Part shown: positions 11,511 to 23,300 of the stretch, piece after piece | Numbering within the stretch: position 1 is the stretch's first letter | Layout of the letters: each line of letters begins with the position of its first letter | DNA from: Coriaria nepalensis | Taxonomy: Eukaryota > Streptophyta > Magnoliopsida > Cucurbitales > Coriariaceae | Assembly: GCA_027186245.1 (NCBI GenBank) | Contig: CP114495.1 | Coordinates: forward strand, 5,471,001-5,535,000 | DNA: 64,000 nucleotides | Reading direction: 5' to 3' | Translations under genes and position numbers: made by a program | The notes under the pieces: generated by a model | What the model saw: the letters and a program-made list of their open reading frames with translations, nothing else | The model's database searches: none | What the model was told of the DNA's origin: nothing

Positions 11511-12005
11511 TTAAGTACTTCAAGCTTTGGAGAAGCCCATAATGAAGGAAAGAGCTTATTGAAGAGTTTGGTGCTGATTTGGGCCAATATCATCATAATA
11601 AGCCTAAATGACGCATAAAGCTTTCTAACTACTTTTAAAGTATTTATTTGAGTTTAATGTCTCTAAATTACGTGGGGATAGAGTATTTGTTTTTGTTTTT
11701 AGGTTTTTTTGATTAGATTGAGGTAATTGGACTCTATTTAATTGTCTGTTTTAGTCATATTGGCTTTATTTAGTTGTCTGTTTAGTTTCTTAAGAATCCC
11801 ACATTGCTTAGGTTATGTTTTCTCTACTGAAACTTCCTCTATATCAAGAGGGCTGATTTCTTTTGTAGAGAGAGGAGTGGTAAAATATTTAAGAGAAAAT
11901 TCTCTTTAGTTCTTTTAGAACTTTTCGAACTTATTATATTTATCTGTATCGTTCATTCTGATTTATTAATCCATTATTCCATCTTGGATTGTGGCGTTTT
12001 CTACA
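11322..12005 (+). repeat. 3' LTR of the gypsy element
   Basis: Starts TGATGAGGAC right after the polypurine tract. The first ~375 bp match the partial 5' LTR at 6105. The remainder contains a TATA-like CTCTATATC near 11830 and a GAGAGAGGAGTGG purine box near 11869, both plausible promoter/R-region signals. The right end is not certain: CA dinucleotides at 12005 and 12010 are both possible because the 5' copy lacks this part. Confidence 0.65.
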
Positions 12006-14499
12006 TTTCATTTGAATCTGAGTAGAATGATCTTAGATCCTTGAATCACAAATTCGTCATTTCGAGACGTAGTTCATATCAGTTTGCTCACCCTTTTTTT
12101 ATTTAGCAAAGTTTAAAAAACGACAAACTTTTTTTTTTGGTGTTTCATGCCGTAGAGTTCAACTCTTTTTCCTTCTTCAAGCAAACTTGTAGTTTATAGA
12201 CAATCCACAGACAAACATGTCAATCATGATAAGTGTCCGATTTTTCATGATAAAAAATAGAAAAGGAAGAAGAAGTTGAAGATACACTGTCTAAGTCCAC
12301 TACCTCTTCGCTTTCGAAAGGTTTCCTCCAGTTGAATGAACTATGATAATTGGATAACACTTATATTATAAGACAATATAAGATGGAGTAAAAGATTAAA
12401 AAAAAAATAACGTGAATATTTTCTTCCATCTTTTTTTGAAATACATAAACATAACAGCTTGATCTATTGCTAAAAGAGTCAAGTTGAAAAATATATATAT
12501 TTGATATTAATTCCTTTTATATTTTAATTTATTTTTATGACTTTTTTATTCTTTATTAGTTTCTTAGTCACTTTGCAGAAAATTTGGAGTTAAAAAGATA
12601 AACATAAATGAAAAAGGATAAAATTAGAGTACATGTTTTTTTGAAGGACTTGGATGCAATTAAAAAGTATTGGGAGGTTTTAAGAAAGATAAAAAGAGCT
12701 ACGCATTACTATCGAAGAAGGTAACAACCAGCTCAAAAGACAAAAAGGCTTGAGCAGGCAAAAGAGAAGGTAGGCTTTGCAATCCCACAAAGAGATTAAA
12801 AGTTCAAGCAGAAGAGAAAATTAAAGTAAAAAAGAAAGGTGAAAGATAATTTACACTTAATTTTAAACTCTAATTTTAATTCTTATTAGAAAATTTTTTA
12901 AAGTATAATTTATATCTAAAATTTCTTAAAAAGTATAATTAAGAGTTAACTTTAACTTCCATTATAGAATTGTTGATGTGATAGCGTTATTAGTATGCCC
13001 CATCAACAAGGTGAATTTAAACTTTGTGTTATTTTCTTTTTTACCCTCTCTAATAAATATAATTTTCTTCCTCTTAAACCCAATGGCCAACTATCGGTCA
13101 CTAGTGCTATTATAGTTCCACCGCCATTTTTTTTTTTAGCTGAAAAAGAAGATTTTATTTTTTTTCATTTTAATTTTTCCATTTCAATTCGCCTCTACTC
13201 CTAAAAATAACAAAACTAAGATGTGGAAAAAAAAATAAAGATGATAATTGGTTGGATGATGGTGTTCATGGTGGTGTCAGTGGCGGGGTGATAGTTGACC
13301 ATTTGGACAAAAATAAATTTAATTGGAAGAAATTTATTATTATTGATAAGCAAATTCTACAAATATACGGGGAATGGAGAATTAGTATTATAAATTGCTA
13401 TCTTATTATCTTATAAAAAAATATTAAGTGCGAGCATATTGAAGTAAAGATACTTCAAATATGAAAGAATGATAATTTAAATTACGATAAAATAATATAC
13501 TGGTAAATTAAAGATGATAAGATAAAGTTCAATACAATACAATTTAAATAAATTAAAGGTAAGATAAGTTGAAAGTGTATTAAATTAAAAACAATACAAA
13601 ATAACCTCCATTAAATGTAAATGACAAAATGAAGTAAAAATATTTCATTAAAATAAAGACATATACCGTAATGGAAATTTATCTAACTTGGATATACAAA
13701 GCAAAAGAAATAGGAGAGAATGCTAATGGGTTACACTAGTCCTAAATCTACTAAACAACAAATGAAAAAAGAAGATTGCATTTTTATGGCGAGTTGAGGG
13801 TTTGAAAATTAAGAATGCTCGATAAATCACGCAAGCATGAGGCCTATGGAGCAATACCATAATCCATTAGAGGATTGTTTTCAAAGCTTTGGATTGAGAG
13901 AAATGAACCGGTATTTAGTTGATCGGTGTTGGTTGTGTTGTGTTTTTTTCCTTCAACGAAAGCCTCTATTTATAGGCATCAGAGACTTGGGTGGCAAGCT
14001 TTTTTGCTTTGTCGGTAAGGCTTCATTATTGTTGGAAAATCCTTCTCAAAATTTAGATTTAGACTTCTTAGCTACTAAGAAATGGCTTTTCTGATGGAAT
14101 ACTCCTAGAACAAGTTAAACAAGCTACTCCCTTAGCAAACTGTCAACTAAGTATCGTAAGTAAATTGCTCTCGGTTATTCAATGATTTGATAACCATAGT
14201 CATTCTTTGATAAATGATCACTATGAGTCAGACTCAATAGAATTTGATCAATCCTTTTTTTTTTTGTCGTTAAGGTGGAGAACTGAACCAATAATTCTCT
14301 TTGTTTATCATTAATCGAATCACTGTTCGAGACCTAGGATTCTATTTTATCATCAATCCAATCACCGTTCACATTTTTTCTTATCAATGAATATATCTCT
14401 TTACTTGCCCTAGATTTGTTTAAAACCCTTGAATCAATCAATCATCATTTTTTCTCTGTAGAGGAACACTTCCAATTTGATGAAATTATTAGGCGGTGG
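12006..14499. other. AT-rich intergenic DNA, no gene recognised
   Basis: Poly-A/T tracts and short open frames only. Frames at 12995-13204 and 13837-14094 have low-complexity or unfamiliar translations and no plausible splice partners. Two ~22-bp direct repeats about 41 bp apart (starting near 14308 and 14349) carry the theme ATCATnAATCnAATCACnGTTC. Parts may be old repeat elements, but I could not identify terminal repeats. Confidence 0.5.
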
Positions 14500-16299
14500 A
14501 GTGCCTTAAAAGCATGTAATAAGTATTATTTTATGAAATTAATGAAAGTGATATTTTTTTATATAATTGTTTGAATATATTATTATTGAATAATGTGTAT
14601 AAATATCATAAAATTTGAAATTCATTTATATGACTATAATCTGTATTAGTACAAGAGGATTAAGATTATAGATAATGAATTAAATTGTCCGCAATATATT
14701 AAAATATGGAATCTTTAGTTGATAGTTACTAGTATGGTTCACTAACATTATGAATGCAATTGATCTAGATCTGAATCACTGATGTAGATAATAAACATCT
14801 TAGTGGATGTATTTTATATAATTAGATTATATACAACATGACCCGATATGAATTAATTATTTATCAACATATCATTTGCCATAAAAAATTTTATTCATAT
14901 CAATAGATGACCATATGTAGATCAATTTGAATCCTAAGTAGTCATATACTCCTATTTATATCAATTGGAACTTTTGATTCACTCATCATGGTTTATTTGT
15001 AAAACAGGCTAAAGATTTTTGTTTTAGAGATTCATTGGGATAAGCGGCTAGGAATATGATTTACAGATATGGAATCTAAACCTTTTTCATAGAAGATTGT
15101 ATATTGATTCCCTTAAGAGTTAATTATGGAACTTGATGATTTTGAGCTGTTTATAATTAAGTTTCAAATTGACCGTTCACTAATAGATTAATGGTATTTA
15201 TAGATAAAGAGATAATTAGAGGGGTAAAATAGTAATTTTGATATACTCTAATTATGAATCAATTATATTGGAAGATTGAATTGCATGTAATGATAATATC
15301 AATAAACTACTATAGATTGCTCAGTAATTTGTTTTATAATTGTAAGAGTGTAATCCTATAGTTTTATTGAAATAATGTTGGGATTAATAAATAAGATTTA
15401 TTAGATAAAATAATTTAATTAATAATCTAATTTATTAGAGCTTGGAATTATAAGTTCATAGTCCCCAGGTTGTTTCTATAAAATATTGTATATGGTAAGA
15501 GTGACAAAGGTCGACTTATTTGTAAGGAAAATAGTTTTTTGGGGTAAATATATAATTAGGAGATAATTAGTATTAATTAGTTAATTAAAGAATTAATTAA
15601 TTAAAATATGTATTTAAATATTATAGTGAATTTCGAAATTCAATTTAATAAATAATAATATATTTAATTTTAAATTAAATATGTTATCTAATATTAAAAT
15701 GTTATGAGACATCAATTTAATATTATGATTATGAAAGTCAAATTTAAATTAGTTTGAGAAACTAATTTAATATTCAAATAAATTATGATTTGATTTAAAA
15801 TAGATAAAATTATATTTTTAATTAGATTTGAAAAGATTTGACTAATTCAAAAATATCACTAAGAGATATCTCATGATTTTGTTACTATTTAATATTATGT
15901 TTGAATTAGTAATTCAATTAATTTAAAGTGTTTAAATTAAAAATAATATGAAATAGAAAATCTAATATAATTCTATAAATACATCTTATTGTAATTATTT
16001 CATGATGTGAAAAAGAAGAAGAAAAAAACTAGTAATATCTACATGTCTACACACGTTCTAGTGTATTGAAGATCGACTTGTAAGATCAGTGTGTGAGTCT
16101 CAATGATCAATTTTGTGAGGCCCAATCAGTTTCGGGCATGAAGAACTAATTGTTGTTGTTCGGTTTTGGGCATAAGCAATTAACCCTCATGATATTAGGC
16201 TATTTGTGGTGATAATATAATGAAGAAATCATATTGCTACTATACAATATATAGTGTACAAAAACGTTGAGGTGGTGGAATTCACCAATTCACCTTTTT
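14500..16299. other. Very AT-rich intergenic stretch, probable old non-coding repeat
   Basis: No open frame or RNA gene is recognised. Composition is strongly AT-rich, with runs of TTAATTAA-like sequence around 15560-15700. Between about 16075 and 16200 a less AT-rich segment repeats the theme CAGTTTCGGGCAT / CGGTTTTGGGCAT twice, about 40 bp apart. The overall character resembles decayed LTR-element DNA, but that is an impression only. Confidence 0.4.
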
Positions 16300-17079
16300 T
16301 CTATCTTCTTGTACTAGATAATCATGAACTGCTTTCGATGGTTCAATGTCTTGATGCCTCAATGCACTAAATGCCTTATGTTTAGAGATGTCGGTTCAAA
16401 GATGTCGGCCTTGGCATAGAGAATCAAAGCCCTTTTAAACTAAGCTACGTAAAAGAAGGATTGGAGAGAGAGATATGAAATGTGGTGTAGCTATTTTAGT
16501 AATTGAATTGCCTTGGACATTCCTAATGATTGAATTGTCCATCTTTGCATGTTTTGATGCTTGGATTCATTGGTGGAGCACCCTTCCGAGCAAGCTAGTG
16601 TCTGAAAAGACTAGGACTGGCAGAGGTTGAACTGTGAGTGATTACTACTGTATGTTAATGTTTAAATGATTTTAAGTTGTTAAAAAGTGTTTAAGCTAAT
16701 TCATGATTTCTATTCTATGTGATTGTGAGTGATAATTACAACATGCGTTTTTTTAATGGTTTTAAATTGGTAAAAGATGTTTACACTAGTTCTCAATGGT
16801 TTTAAGTATTTAAGAGATATTTTTCCCATTTCATGGCTTCCATGCTACATACTAATTTCTGAAAAGTTAGTTAAGGTTGCTTATGTTTTTTTATGGCTTT
16901 TTCCATATATGCTGACCTCATAAATTTGTTGTATTTGAATTGGAATTTCATGACTCTATGTTCCATATATACTATTTAATGAATGTCTGGATTTGAATGA
17001 GGATTTGAATGTATGGATTTCATGAGTATATACCTTATGTACGACACAACATGTTTTATATGGATTTGAATGAATGAAT
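16300..17079. other. Intergenic DNA with short repeated words
   Basis: No gene is seen. Repeated words such as GATTTTAAGTTGTTAAAAAGTG-like segments around 16665-16800 and GGATTTGAATG around 16990-17070 suggest slippage or old repeat DNA. It may be the left part of the LTR-like block that follows. Confidence 0.35.
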
Positions 17080-18287
17080 TTTTGTGATGGGACCCCTACC
17101 AGCATCTGGATTATTGGCTATGTACAAATGAAATATTATGTTACTAGATTAAGATTAGCAGTTCATGTATGCCTGCAAGGCAAGGCTTGTTATGCGTTAA
17201 AATGGAGAATTGCTCCTTTAGGTATTGTCCTGCGGGTGGAGGACATAGCAGAGACCTTAACTCTTGGCCTCTTACAGTTAAAACTTCTTGTAAAAGTGTA
17301 AATGGGAGTAAAGTGATACGGGGGCCATCTCTTGAATCCCAAGAGGGAGCAAAGTGCCATGTGGTCAGCTCTTGTCTTTTACACTCATGGTTTTGTGAAT
17401 GATATATATGTTTGGTAAATTATGAATGACATGGATTCGTATGACTTTTGATGATGTTTTTAATTTTAGAAAACAAGTATAAATATGTTTAAGTATATAC
17501 TAAGGATTGAATTGCAAATGATATATTTTAGTGACTTTACTGCACGAATGCAATCTATAATGTGTTACGAAAATGCTTGCTGAAATTGTTTTGAAGGGTC
17601 AAATTTTGCTAGTTTTTAACCCCATAATTGTACTGTTTTACGAAAGTACGATTATGTCTTATTAAATATGAAATTATAGATGCAAATGATAAGATTTTAA
17701 GGGTCTTATAAAAAGTATGCAAGCCTGTACAGTTTTACAAAAATGCATGATTTGAAATAGTTTGGACGAGTTACATCTTCATGGTTTTAAACTCACAATA
17801 TGTTATAGTATTACTCACTAAGTTTTATACTCACTCCTCATTTAACTGAAAACCTTTTCAGATTAGTGAAGAAATAGAACTTTCGGGAGACTTGTTGCCG
17901 GTTGCTAGTAGAACTTGGTAAAGTCCGGCTTAGTGGACAGGTTTTTTTGAAGACAACCATAGTCACTCCACTATATAATTAGAAAATGGTGTAAACTACT
18001 ATAGATGTATAATAATGTATACCTATATTTTACTTCCGCTGATAGGTTTTGCTATGGATTTTATACCCGGCTACATGCTAGAGTTATTAAATATAGTTTT
18101 TTATTTTTGATAGATGGAAAATTTTGAGTTGAACATTTTCCACACGTTATAATATATGGAAGTAAGAAAAGAGGCTTGTGAGGGTTACGTGACTATAGAT
18201 TTTTATATATGAGTTTCCAAGTTATCTTCAGTCAAATAGTTCTCACGCCGGTCACAGATTCAGTAAATCGGGTGGTGACCGATTTAC
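17080..18287 (+). repeat. LTR-like block, possibly a Ty3/gypsy solo LTR or fragment
   Basis: The block has the character of LTRs of the larger plant chromoviruses: a GC-richer segment CCTGCGGGTGGAGGACATAG near 17229, a short dyad CTCTTG/CAAGAG near 17331-17346, and a right end with TTCTCACGCCGGTCAC (18240-18255) followed by AAATCGGGTGGTGACC (up to 18280). This end resembles the ...TCGTGACA ends of such LTRs. No adjoining coding sequence in the same orientation and no matching second LTR were found, so a solo LTR or fragment is inferred. The left boundary is unknown. Confidence 0.4.
18263..18287. repeat. Perfect 9-bp inverted repeat
   Basis: GTAAATCGG (18263-18271) is the exact reverse complement of CCGATTTAC (18279-18287), separated by GTGGTGA. 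It sits at the right end of the LTR-like block, where two retroelement remnants meet. Confidence 0.7.
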
Positions 18288-18289
18288 GT

Positions 18290-18765
18290 AGGATAAGGTA
18301 TGATTTCTTCGTCTAGCATATAGGAGTAATTTATATATATATAAAGGACCACTAAAAGTTTTTAGAAAATTTTTGTTATATACTAGGACGAACAATCACT
18401 TCAACTACTAATTTTAAACTCGATTTCCAATAGAAATACCCTTGGATTTGGTAAGAACTCATTCCTACATTACTGGAGTACACTTAAATCAAGTAAAATA
18501 TCTTCACAATTGATTGATCAATCCTTGAAAATATATATAAAAAAACGACTGAAAAATAAGGGAAAAAGTAGTCGCATGACCAATTAGGTCGTGTGACCAC
18601 ATGACCGGTCATCTACCCTTGGCCAACAGGTTTAAGGGAGGACTGGCCAAAATTAGGCATACTTCGGCCAACTTCATCTCTTTTTTGGCTGATTCAATTA
18701 ATTGCTTTTAGGATTTTTTTCTACATCATTTAACATTTTCTAAAATGATAATTTTGGCATCAACA
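18290..18765 (-). repeat. Putative LTR of the antisense gypsy element
   Basis: On the minus strand it starts TGTTGATGCCAAAATTATCA four bases after the polypurine tract. The end near 18290 is a guess, set by the neighbouring LTR-like block. Around 18569-18640 it contains GGTCATGTGGTCACACGACC-like short inverted words. Confidence 0.5.
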
Positions 18766-18769
18766 AATA

Positions 18770-18788
18770 CCCCTCCCCCCCACCCCCC
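18770..18788 (-). other. G-rich polypurine tract
   Basis: The minus strand reads GGGGGGTGGGGGGGAGGGG, preceded by AATAAA. Its place between pol and a TG-starting LTR makes it the plus-strand primer site of the antisense element. Three long G-runs also make it a plausible G-quadruplex former. Confidence 0.6.
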
Positions 18789-19075
18789 TTTATTCCTCTT
18801 ATTTAGTAATCCAAAAATAGTATGAATAAAGGATACGAAGCCTCTATATATTTACCTCTCTCTTTTATTCAGAAAACCCTAATAGTGGTGGTCAAATCTA
18901 CTTCACGAGGCTATCCAATCAGAATCTGAAATGGGCCGCAGCGTTAAGGAGGCGAATAAAGACCTTGGGGTGATGAAGGACACATGGGCTATTCAAACAT
19001 TCTCTTTTCATAAGGATTAGCTTTTTTTTTCCACTTTTATTACTTCAATAGATTTTTCATAACTTGTTGTGGATC

Positions 19076-19214
19076 GGTCGAGGGGCTGACCCCTTCACGA
19101 CTTTTCCCACTTTTGTTGCTAGGTCAACCTAGTGGCCTATCCTTTAATGGATGTTTTGATTTTTGTTGGGTCGACCTAGTGGCTGATCCTTTAGTGGATA
19201 TTTTGACTTTTCCT
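19076..19214 (-). repeat. Three-copy minisatellite, 46-47 bp unit
   Basis: Units start at 19076, 19122 and 19169 (plus strand), each beginning GGTCNA and sharing CCTAGTGGC and TTTTGACTTTT-like segments; the first copy is the most diverged. It lies in the pol-to-polypurine-tract spacer of the antisense element, where plant Tat-like elements often carry tandem repeats. Confidence 0.65.
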
Positions 19215-19299
19215 TACTGTTTGTATCTTATTTATTTTGACAATGACCAAGTGAACAATTGTATAGCCAACCATCTCCTTTGTTAAATATTTTCGCACA

Positions 19300-19790
19300 T
19301 AGCCGAAACGTAAATGCTTCAGATAAAAGCCATTAATTGGCTTATATTGCATTACTCCTTTCAAGCGTTCCAGCTAGTAAGCGTTATTATAAAATGCTTT
19401 TTGCACTAGGAAAGAAAAGTCCTTCCCAATTAAGAACCCATTTGCCATAGGCTTTCAAAACACTTGTTTTTCCAATCAATAAGAGTACATTCCAAATAAG
19501 TCTTTAATCGCAAATGACTTAGCTTTTATCCTTTTTTGTGAGCTCTAACAACCATATTTTTTTGAACTGTGTATCAAATGTTTCTCCATTCAAATCCTCT
19601 AACTCAATATGCATATATTCGGAGTATTCGAAGGGAGTCAAATTGTTTTACAGGGTAATCCTTAGGGAGTTTTCATAGGTAATTCAATATCATGACCATA
19701 TATTAAAGAGTACAGCATAGTAGAGGTACCAATTTTCTACGTCATTCTACAAGCCCATAATGATGTTTATAAAGAGAAATCGATCTTGTT
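19300..19790 (-). pseudogene. Integrase / pol C-terminal pseudogene fragment
   Basis: The minus-strand translation around 19760-19670 gives LWACRMT, a stop, then KIGTSTMLYSLIYGHDIELP, which matches the A/L-W-A-Y-R-T ... T-P-Y-S-L-V-Y-G-H-D-A-V-L-P stretch of plant gypsy integrases. Further on are IELEDLN (about 19607-19587), GKWVLNWEG (about 19445-19419) and, after frame changes, PINGFYLK near 19340, in the family's usual order at the pol C-terminus. Many stops and frameshifts are present, so it is long dead. The catalytic Asp residues would lie upstream and are not in the window. Confidence 0.72.
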
Positions 19791-20370
19791 ATAAAATCTA
19801 AGGCATAATGATGTTTATAGATTGATAACAACAAATGCTAAGAGGAATTTGTTTTTCCAGTTCATTATTTCCATATTCAAGTTCTCTAAACTTTTGAATA
19901 CAATGTCTTGTGACGACATATAAACTGAATTTATGAGAAAAGATAAGGATTGGAGTAAGATGGAAAACAAATAGACAAAAATATTACTTTTTGATGAGAT
20001 CGTGGAGATAAATACTGAAGTTGCATGTTTCTTAAAATATACCTTGTTGAAAATAGGATTCTCATTTAGTGAAGTCCTCCTAGAACATTGTGTGTGAATG
20101 ATGCTTCGGTATGGAGAAGTCGAACTGCATGAGATATGGTCTGATATGACTTACATACTGAATGTGCTTCTGTTAAATTAGGCCATGTCATAGAAATCAA
20201 CACATGTAAATATGATTCTCTCTAAATCCGCATCAAAATCACCTCATGTGATATAGATAGAAAGAACAAAATCATGCCACCATATGAGATATGAGAATAA
20301 TTGGTTCTCGCTAATTCTAGTAGAGACTAGAAGATATATATCTTCTTTAATTCCATTAAGTTAAAAGGAG
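19791..20370. other. Junction DNA between the gypsy fragment and the satellite
   Basis: No gene or known repeat is recognised. A 17-bp word GCATAATGATGTTTATA-like occurs twice near the left end (about 19753 and 19803). A perfect 18-bp palindrome, AGAAGATATATATCTTCT, lies at 20329-20346, about 25 bp before the first satellite-like sequence. Confidence 0.5.
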
Positions 20371-23300
20371 CTTTCAAATGATTCTCTCTAACTGCGTGAT
20401 ATTGCTTATAAATGATTTATTGACTTGAAGAGACTCATTGAAAATATTTTAGCGTTAAACAAATGCACATTTGCCTATAATAATTAGCAAGTTATGCACG
20501 AAAGTTTTGTTTGAAGTGCGAAAATAGAATTCATTCAAATTGCTTTCAAATGATTCATTGACTTGAAGAGACTCATTAAAATGAATTTAAAGTTAAGCAA
20601 ATGCACACATGCCTAAAATAAGTTATTTGCAAGTTATGCACCAACATCGTGTTTGAAGTATGAAAATCGAATTCGTTTGAATTGCTTTGAAATGATTTGT
20701 TGACTTGAAGAGAGTCATTGAAATGATTTTAAAGTTAACCAGATGCACAGTTGTCTAAAATAAGTCATTTGCGAAATTCTTGTTTGAAGTGCGAAAATAG
20801 AATTTGTTCGAATTACTTTCTCATTTATTGACTTGAAGAGACTCATTGAAATGATTTTAAATTTAAGCAAATGCACATTTTCCATAAGTCATTAGCAAGT
20901 TATGCACGAAAGTCGTGTTTGAAGTTCGAAAATAGAATTTGTTCGAATTGCTTTCAAATTATTTATTAACTTGAAGAGACTCATTTAAATGATTCCAAAG
21001 TTAAACAAATGTCCATTTTCCTACAATAAGTCATCAGCAATTACGCACAAATATCATGTTTGAAATGAAACAATAGAATTTGTTCGAATTGCTTTCAAAT
21101 TATTTATTGTCTTGAAGAGACTCATTGAAAAAATTTTAACGTTAAACAAATGCACATTTGCCTATAATAAGTTATTAGCAAGTTATGCAGGAAAGTCGTG
21201 TTTGAAAAGACTCATTTAAATGATTTTAAAGTTAACCAAATGTGCATTTTCCTACAATAAGGCATTAGCAATTATGCACGAACATCGTGCTTGAAGTGCG
21301 GAAATAGAATTCTTTCGAATTACTTTCAAATGATTTATAGACTTGAAGAGACTTATTGAAATGATTTTAAAGTTAAGCAAATGCACATTTGCCTACAATA
21401 AGTTATTAGCAAGTTATGCAGGAAAGTCGTGTTTGAAAATACTCATTGAAATGATTTTAAAGTTAACCAAATGTGCATTTTCCTACAATAAGTCATTAGC
21501 AATTATGCACGAACATCGTGTTTGAAATGAAATAATATAATTCGTTTGAATTGCTTTCAAATGATTTATTGCCTTGAACAGACTCATTGAAAAGATTTTA
21601 ATGTCGTGTTTTATGCACACTTCCCTTTAACAAGTAATTTGCAAGTTATGCACAAACATCATGTTTGAAGTGCGAAAATAGAATTTGTTCGAATTGCTAT
21701 CAAATATTTCATTGACTGGAAGAGACTCATTGAATTGATTTTAAGGTCAAACGAATACGCACTTGCCTTTATAAGTAATTTGTAAGTTATGCACGAACTT
21801 CGTATTTAAAGTACGAAAATAGAATTTGGTCGAATTGTTTTCAAATGATTTATTGACTTGAAAGAGACTCATTGAAATGATTTTAAAGTTAAACAAATGC
21901 ACACTTCGTATTAATAAGTAATTTGCAAGTTATGCACAAATATCGTGTTTGAAGTGCGAAAATAGAATTTATTCTAATTGCTTTCAAATGAATTATTGCC
22001 TTGAACAGACTCATTGAAAAGATTTTAAGTCATTTTTTATGCACACTTCCTTTTAACAAGTAATTTGCAAGTTATGCACAAACATCATGTTTGAAATGCG
22101 AAAATAGAATTCGTTCGAATTGCTCTCAAACGATTCATTGACTTAAAGAGACTAATTGAAATGATGTTAAAGTTAAACAAATGTGCACTTACCTTCAATA
22201 TGTCACTTGGAAGTTATGCACAAACTTCATGTTTAAAGTGCGAAAATAGAATTTCATCGAACTGCTTTCAAATGATTTATTGACTTGAAGAGATTCATTG
22301 AAATGATTTTAAAGTTAAACAAATGCACGCTTGCCTTCAATAAGTCACTTGCAAGTTATGCACAAACTTCATGTTTAAAGTGCGAAAATAGAATTCGTTC
22401 GAATTGCTTTCAAGTGATTCATTGACTTGAATAAACTCATTGAAATGATTTTAAAGTTAAACAAATGCACACTTCCTTTTAATAAGTAATTTGCAAGTTA
22501 TGGACAAACATCGTGTTTGAAGTGCGAAAATAGAATTCGTTTGAATTGCTCTATGTTTCATTGACTTGAAAAAACTCATTGAAATGATTTTAAAGTTAAA
22601 CAAATGCACAATTGCCAGTAATAAATAATTTGCAAGTTATGCGCGAAAATCGTGTTTGAAGTGCGAAAATAAAATTCGTTCAAATTTCTCTCAAATGATT
22701 CATTGACTTAAAGAGACTAATTGAAATGTTTTTAAAGTTAAACAACTGCGCACTTACCTTCAATATGTCTCTTGCAATTTATGCACGAACGTTATGTTTA
22801 AAGTGCGAAAATAGAATTCCATCGAATTGCTTTCAAATAATTCATTGACTTGAATAAACTCATTGAAATGATCTTAAAGTTAAGCAAATGCACATTTCCC
22901 TTTAATAAGTAATTTACAAGTTATGCACGAATATTGTGTTTGAAGTGCAAAAATAGAATTTGTTTGAATTGCTCTCAAATGATTCATTGACTTGAAGAGA
23001 CTCATTGAAATGATTTTAAGGTTAAACAAATGCGCACTTGCCTTTAATGAGTAATTTGCAAGTTATGCATGAACTTAATGTTGAAAGTTCGGAAATAGAA
23101 TTCGTTTGAATTGCTTTCAAATGATTCATTGACTTGAATAGACTGATTGAAATGATCTTAAAGTTGAGCAAATGCACACTTACCTTCAATAAGTCAATTC
23201 CAAGTTATGCACGAACTTCATGTTTAAAGTGCAAAAATAGAATTCGTTCGAATTGCTTTCAAATAATTCATTGACTTGAATAGACTCACTGAAATGATCT

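Larger units (their letters stand above)
6105..12005 (+). mobile_element. Degenerate Ty3/gypsy LTR retrotransposon, possibly CRM-like
   Basis: Two copies of a sequence starting TGATGAGGACAA (6105 and 11322) bracket gag, protease, reverse transcriptase/RNase H and integrase in Ty3/gypsy order. A polypurine tract abuts the second copy. The coding part has at least a dozen stops and several frameshifts, so it is dead. The LTR copies look about 85-90% identical over ~370 bp by eye, indicating an old insertion. Coding similarity continues from the integrase C-terminus across the 3' LTR boundary, a trait known from CRM-clade chromoviruses; this lineage call is inference. The right end is uncertain, placed at a CA near 12005. 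No target-site duplication could be assigned. Confidence 0.88.
18290..19790 (-). mobile_element. 3' end of a second, decayed Ty3/gypsy element (antisense)
   Basis: Read on the minus strand, the order is: the C-terminal part of an integrase/pol (19790 to about 19300), an untranslated stretch with a 46-47 bp minisatellite (19214-19076), a G-rich polypurine tract (18788-18770), then TG at 18765 opening an LTR. This is the normal 3' architecture of a gypsy element, with a long pol-to-LTR spacer as in Tat-type elements. The rest of the element is missing on the right, where unrelated sequence and then the satellite begin. Confidence 0.62.

Noticed and set aside
12995..13204. Phe-rich open frame
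   Set aside because: The translation is dominated by T-rich low-complexity DNA. No splice context or similarity is evident.
13837..14094. Open frame of 85 codons
   Set aside because: The translation matches no family I recognise, and there are no plausible partner exons. The DNA looks like repeat-derived intergenic sequence.
17074..17402. Two overlapping open frames
   Set aside because: They lie in the LTR-like block and run in different frames over the same DNA, with no domain signal in either.
21343..21525. Open reading frame inside the satellite
   Set aside because: It spans just over one repeat unit. The monomer length is not a multiple of three, so frames close after a unit or two. 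There is no start context and no recognisable protein.
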